Origin: Rhizorhapis suberifaciens
Lineage (GTDB): Bacteria > Pseudomonadota > Alphaproteobacteria > Sphingomonadales > Sphingomonadaceae
DNA length: 64,000 bases
Assembly (NCBI RefSeq): GCF_014200045.1
Contig: NZ_JACHOV010000002.1
Location: forward strand, 62,001-126,000
Direction: 5' to 3'
Positions 58,137 through 64,000 of the stretch are shown one piece after another. The translations under genes were made by a program, and so were the position numbers. Each line of letters opens with the position of its first letter. The first letter of the stretch is position 1. A model generated the notes under the pieces. The model was given only the letters and a program-made list of their open reading frames with translations, was not told the DNA's origin and did no database searches.

Positions 58137-58439
58137 TTAAGCTCGATAGTGGCTGGCGGCGGGGGCCGACCGCGCAAATTCAGCACTGGTGCCGGCCGGC
58201 CCCACTGCCGCAACTATTGCAGTGAGGCTGAACATTATTGCCACGGCGGCAAGGATATTCTTGCCGCGGGGGGTATGTTCGACACCGCCCTCGCCGTTTT
58301 TACTCGACCATGGCGCGTTCCAATAGTGCCGATGGAGCAACTCGAACGTCTGCATCGCTCCGCTGGCAAGCCTGCGGATGTCGATGGAGAAGGTCTGATG
58401 ATGCTCGCTCCACAGGCGAGCGTCGATTTCGTCTCGCAT
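58137..58439 (-). CDS. Small hypothetical protein with one membrane segment
   Basis: A 100-residue protein, charged in its first half (RDEIDARLWSEHHQTFSIDI) with one hydrophobic segment (ILAAVAIMFSLTAIVAAVGP) in the second. AAAGGA lies nine bases before the ATG, and the gene is divergent from the LysR-type gene at 58554, a common layout for a regulated target. I do not recognise the family; the composition and ribosome site favour a real gene over the overlapping frame on the other strand. Confidence 0.6.
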   Translation of the reverse strand: MRDEIDARLWSEHHQTFSIDIRRLASGAMQTFELLHRHYWNAPWSSKNGEGGVEHTPRGKNILAAVAIMFSLTAIVAAVGPAGTSAEFARSAPAASHYRA

Positions 58440-58553
58440 GGCCGTGTATCCTTTGCTTCATGTCATTGCTGGGCGCCACCGATATGCCGCTTTACGCCGC
58501 GAAGGGCCAACAAAAAGCTCGACTATATATATAAGTGTGCCTTATGATGTGGC

Positions 58554-59523
58554 ATGGCCAATCTTCCTCCTCTGGCTGCGGTCCGGGTGTTTGAGACGGC
58601 GTCGCGGCATGAGAATTTTACCGCTGCGGCCGAGGAGCTTGGCATGACCCAGGCCGCTGTCAGCTATCAGATAAAATCGCTGGAAGATCGGCTTGGTTTC
58701 AGCCTTTTTCAGCGATCTGGCAAAGGAATTGCCCTTACGGAAAAAGGCCGCGTGCTTGCGCCATCCATCATCTCTGCATTTGATCTGATGCGCGAAAGCT
58801 TCGGAAAATTATCGAACGAAAATGAAACGGTGTTGACGATAAGCTGTACGAACAGCTTTGCGACTAACTGGCTGGTGCCCCGCCTGGGTTCTTTCCAGAT
58901 GTTAAGGCCTGAATTGGCGGTGCGGCTGAAGGCGTCCGATGACGTATTGGACTTCGCCCGAGACGGTGTGGATGTCGGCATACGCAATGGCTCGGGCGTG
59001 TGGCCCGGCCTTGAAAGCCGGGAGCTGCTGCACTGTCGCATCGCCCCAATGTGCACGCCGGAATTCCTAGAGAAATCTGGGCCCATCGACCTGCCGGCGC
59101 GGGTGATGGAACTGCCGCGCTTCAGTCCCGATGACATATGGTGGGAAATTTGGTGGCGTTGCGTCGGCAATGATCAGCTGTTTGTTTATGAAGGCCCGGT
59201 CGTTCGCCTGGACTCCCAGGTGATGGATGGCCGCGCGGCGCTTGCGGGGCAGGGACTCGCCATGCTGATTCCCTATTATTGGCGAAACGAAATCGCCGCT
59301 GGCCAGCTCATCGAGCCGGTGCAAACCACATGCTTCGATCCCAGCCGCCATTGGCTGGTCTATCCGCCACATGGGCGCAATAGCCGCAAAGTGAAGGCAT
59401 TTCTCCAGTGGATCGAGGCCGAAATACACAAGGATGTCCAGGCGGACAGAATGGATATGATCCGGTTGCCGGGGCAAGACGCCCCCTCGCCAATCGCGAA
59501 AAGCGCTGCTATTCCCCTCGCCG

Positions 59524-59531
<8 letters not shown>
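58554..59531 (+). CDS. LysR-type regulator, GcvA-like
   Basis: A 325-residue LysR-type transcription factor. The winged helix-turn-helix reads PPLAAVRVFETASRHENFTA, AAEELGMTQAAVSYQIKSLE and LFQRSGKGIALTEKG, followed by a type 2 periplasmic-binding-fold effector domain (LTISCTNSFATNWLVPRLGS, FARDGVDVGIRNGSGVWPGL). The AVRVFE and TNWLVPRL pattern is that of GcvA/AmpR-like regulators. The stop overlaps parC by eight bases. The likely target is the divergent small membrane protein gene and perhaps parC expression; the effector is unknown. Confidence 0.93.
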
Positions 59532-61767
<2,236 letters not shown>

Positions 61768-61859
61768 CAGATAGACCGCTGACGAGTGGTTTCCTTGCGG
61801 TTAAGGGAAAAAATAAGCTGATTCAGCAATAATTTACGCGCTTGGTCGTATCTAGCGGC

Positions 61860-63602
61860 ATGGTCGCGTTAAAATCAGCTAGAGGAATGCGCTTCAAGGG
61901 TGCGCAAGCGCGGGCCATTGAGGCTGCCATAATACCGTTCCAGGTGGATGGCGCTATTCCCGATTGGCTGAGTGCCTTGCCTTTCCCTGCAGCCATTTTC
62001 TGCTTTCACGGCAACGAATTGACGCTTGAAAGCTACAACGGGGCGTTCGCGGGCAGTGCGGAAGGAACGCAGCGCTGGCTTAAAACCAAAGGCGCTGGTT
62101 ATCCCGAACAATATAGCCAAGTGATGGATTTCGCGCGCTCCGATCAGCAATCATGTTGTTTTGAATGGCTCGAGGACGGCCCGCTCGCCATGCAGCTTTT
62201 TTTCATGGGCACAATGGCAAGGCTGACAGATGGGCCGGACGGCAAGCGCAGGTTTCTATCGATCATGGTAGACCGGACCAGCGAACGGCAAACTGAAAAG
62301 AACCTTCGCCGTGAGCTGATATCGGATAGTCTGACGGGTCTTCCGAACCGCGCTGGATTTGGCGAAGACATCGACGCCCGTTGTTCCGATACACAGTTTG
62401 AGCCGATCAGCCAATATGCCATTCTGGCGATCGATCTGGTCCGGTTCAGCCGGATCAACGAATCCCTCGGAGCAATGGCGGGCGATGAGTTGATCATCAC
62501 CGTTGCGCGGCGCCTAAAATCCAGTTTGCGTCAGGGAGACATATTGGCGCGGCTGGGTGGTAATGAATTCGGCATTTTCGTCCGGTTGAGCAACGGCCTT
62601 TCCGATGCGTTGCAAATCGTCCAGCGCATTAATACTGCGCTTGCAGCGCCTTGCCGCCTGTCCGACCTGCAGATCAGCATTGACGTGGCGATCGGCTGTT
62701 CGATTTCGACTGTGCAGAACGATTCTGACGAAATCCTGCGTCAGGCCCAGGTCGCGATGAAACTGGCAAAGAAAAGTGGAAAGCTGGAGATATATCGTCC
62801 CGGTGTTCTACGGCAGGCGCGGGACCGTTTCGATTTGGAAAGCAAGTTGCGGCATGCGCTGGCGAATGGCCAGTTGCGCTTGGCCTATCATCCGCTCGTG
62901 GATCTGCATACAGGTGCAGTCACTGGATTCGAAGCGCTTGCCCGTTGGCAGGATCCCGACCGGGGGGTTATTTCCCCAGCGGAGTTCATTCCAGTTGCCG
63001 AGGAGTCGGGTCTTATCATTCCGCTGGGCCGTTGGGCCATGCATGAAGCACTGCAGAGCCTGGCCCAATGGGACCGGCAATATGGGCGTCCCTTGCCGGT
63101 AAGCATGAGTGTCAATCTCTCCCCCATTCAGATGGCGCGCGATGATGTGCCTGAGGTGGCCGAAGAAGCGCTGCGCTATTCCGGCATATCCGGACAGCGC
63201 CTGACCGTTGAGCTTACCGAGAGCGCGATCATCGCCGATCCCGATAAGGCAAGGCAGGTTTTGACGGCGCTGAAGGCGCAAGACATTTCTGTGGCCATGG
63301 ACGATTTTGGTACTGGTTTTTCCAATCTCGCCAGCCTGCATCGGTTGCCCATCGACATATTAAAGATCGACCGAAGCTTCGTGACGGAGATGCTGACGGA
63401 CAAAGACAAATGCGCTATCGTGCGCGCGATATTGTCGCTGGCAAAATCGCTGAAGCTCAAGACCACGGCGGAGGGCATCGAGAGCGCTGAACTAGGGAAG
63501 GCGCTCGCTCATTTTGGCTGCAATCATGGTCAGGGCTTCCATTTTGGAGAACCCATATCCGCCGCCGAAGCTTACGAATTCTGGCTGTCCCGCAACAGCT
63601 GA
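61860..63602 (+). CDS. PAS-like/GGDEF/EAL cyclic-di-GMP protein with degenerate GGDEF
   Basis: A 580-residue signalling protein. The N-terminal 140 residues look PAS-like (LPFPAAIFCFHGNELTLESY). A GGDEF domain follows (about 150-320), but its signature is Gly-Gly-Asn-Glu-Phe at residue 233 (ARLGGNEFGIFVRL), so cyclase activity is doubtful. The EAL domain (about 330-575) has Glu-Ala-Leu at residue 358, ELTESAIIADPDKA, MDDFGTGFSNLASLHRLPID and KIDRSFV, all consistent with an active phosphodiesterase. No membrane segment is seen. The ATG at 61860 or an upstream TTG may be the start. The last 31 bases overlap the convergent CCA-enzyme gene. Confidence 0.9.
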   Translation: MVALKSARGMRFKGAQARAIEAAIIPFQVDGAIPDWLSALPFPAAIFCFHGNELTLESYNGAFAGSAEGTQRWLKTKGAGYPEQYSQVMDFARSDQQSCCFEWLEDGPLAMQLFFMGTMARLTDGPDGKRRFLSIMVDRTSERQTEKNLRRELISDSLTGLPNRAGFGEDIDARCSDTQFEPISQYAILAIDLVRFSRINESLGAMAGDELIITVARRLKSSLRQGDILARLGGNEFGIFVRLSNGLSDALQIVQRINTALAAPCRLSDLQISIDVAIGCSISTVQNDSDEILRQAQVAMKLAKKSGKLEIYRPGVLRQARDRFDLESKLRHALANGQLRLAYHPLVDLHTGAVTGFEALARWQDPDRGVISPAEFIPVAEESGLIIPLGRWAMHEALQSLAQWDRQYGRPLPVSMSVNLSPIQMARDDVPEVAEEALRYSGISGQRLTVELTESAIIADPDKARQVLTALKAQDISVAMDDFGTGFSNLASLHRLPIDILKIDRSFVTEMLTDKDKCAIVRAILSLAKSLKLKTTAEGIESAELGKALAHFGCNHGQGFHFGEPISAAEAYEFWLSRNS

Positions 63603-64000
63603 TCAACCACTTCGTCAACGATGATCTGAGTCCGCTCAGCACCCGGATAGTCCTCATCGATCCAGCGCTGCTCGATTTGCTGCAAGGCTCGGGAAACAAC
63701 AGGGCCGGCGGCAAGGCCCTTCTTCACCAGAACGCCTCCGCCCACGGACAGGCTCGGTTTTGTCCAATCTAAGAGAGTTATTGCCCGTTCAATCGGGCGA
63801 TCGCTGTCCAGCAATATGCGATCGATGGCGCTCTCTCGTCCGATCCGATAGGCAAGCTCGGTCGGCTTGCGCAGATGGTTCCAAGCGGGATCCAGGGCAA
63901 GCGCCAGCCGCTTGCGCATCTTGTTCGACAGCTTTAGCCGTGCGCCGACCAATTCTGCGGTTCGGCCGTCTGGCGGCAACAGGGCGGCAAGCCGGCGGAG
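63572..64000 (-). CDS. CCA tRNA nucleotidyltransferase, C-terminal part
   Basis: The frame is open to the window edge, so the gene continues to the right. The visible 142 residues are the C-terminal helical region of a class II CCA-adding enzyme or poly(A) polymerase-like protein (LVGARLKLSNKMRKRLALAL, then ELAYRIGRESAIDRILLDSD and QQIEQRWIDEDYPGAERTQI). The catalytic head domain is not in the window. The 3' end overlaps the EAL gene by 31 bases on the opposite strand. Confidence 0.85.
   Translation of the reverse strand, partial: LRRLAALLPPDGRTAELVGARLKLSNKMRKRLALALDPAWNHLRKPTELAYRIGRESAIDRILLDSDRPIERAITLLDWTKPSLSVGGGVLVKKGLAAGPVVSRALQQIEQRWIDEDYPGAERTQIIVDEVVDQLLRDSQNS

Noticed and set aside
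58062-58547. 161-codon plus-strand frame between otsB and the LysR gene
   Set aside because: Overlaps the minus-strand small membrane protein gene, which has a better ribosome site, a membrane helix and a sensible composition.

Overview
The window is one continuous stretch of an alphaproteobacterial chromosome, most likely a sphingomonad (Sphingobium/Novosphingobium type). Three things point there: a GC-rich, gene-dense layout with many 1-8 base gene overlaps; several protein types typical of that group (DUF6491, TIGR02186, DUF3297, DUF445, a CycM-like cytochrome c); and a protocatechuate 4,5-cleavage (lig) cluster closely resembling the lignin-degradation genes of Sphingobium sp. SYK-6. The genus is an inference, since no rRNA gene is present. 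I saw no tRNA, rRNA, CRISPR array, intact insertion sequence or prophage.

Layout. 1-8.7 kb: 3' end of lepA, a PhnA-like gene, an OmpA-type protein, an M48 metalloprotease with repeats, an unusually long membrane-anchored ScsC/DsbA-like thiol oxidoreductase, a small lipoprotein, the glyoxalase pair gloA-gloB, a SIMPL-domain protein and a GlsB-type stress membrane protein. 9-20 kb: an RND efflux adaptor/pump pair, a DUF445 protein, NhaA, an NfrB-like glycosyltransferase coupled to a short NfrA-C-like protein, and a TauE/TIGR02186 pair. 20-30 kb: a HerA-like ATPase, two GNAT acetyltransferases, a membrane cytochrome c, prephenate dehydratase, LipB, HemF and TrmL. 30-38 kb: the cytochrome bc1 operon petABC with a clear terminator, an OmpR-type regulator lacking all receiver active-site residues, a PafA-like phosphatase, DsbD and TlyA.

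38.6-47.2 kb is the most distinctive region: a complete protocatechuate 4,5-cleavage pathway. ligK-ligU-ligI run leftward. A LysR-type regulator (LigR) with two tandem DNA-binding domains is divergent from them. A rightward operon follows: DUF1932 dehydrogenase-ligJ-ligA-ligB-ligC. LigAB opens the protocatechuate ring and LigC oxidises the semialdehyde to 2-pyrone-4,6-dicarboxylate. LigI hydrolyses the pyrone, LigU and LigJ isomerise and hydrate the product, and LigK cleaves it to pyruvate and oxaloacetate. The dehydrogenase has no assigned step. Similar short sequences upstream of ligR/ligK and upstream of the rightward operon are candidate LigR operators, and palindromic repeats sit in three lig intergenic gaps.

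47.2-64 kb: DUF3297, a decayed YoeB/Txe toxin relic, typA, a YkuD protein overlapping ribA and xth, a LolA-like carrier, purC, a trehalose operon (otsB-GH15-otsA), a small membrane protein divergent from a GcvA-like LysR gene, parC, a GGDEF/EAL protein, and the 3' end of a CCA-adding enzyme gene running off the right edge.
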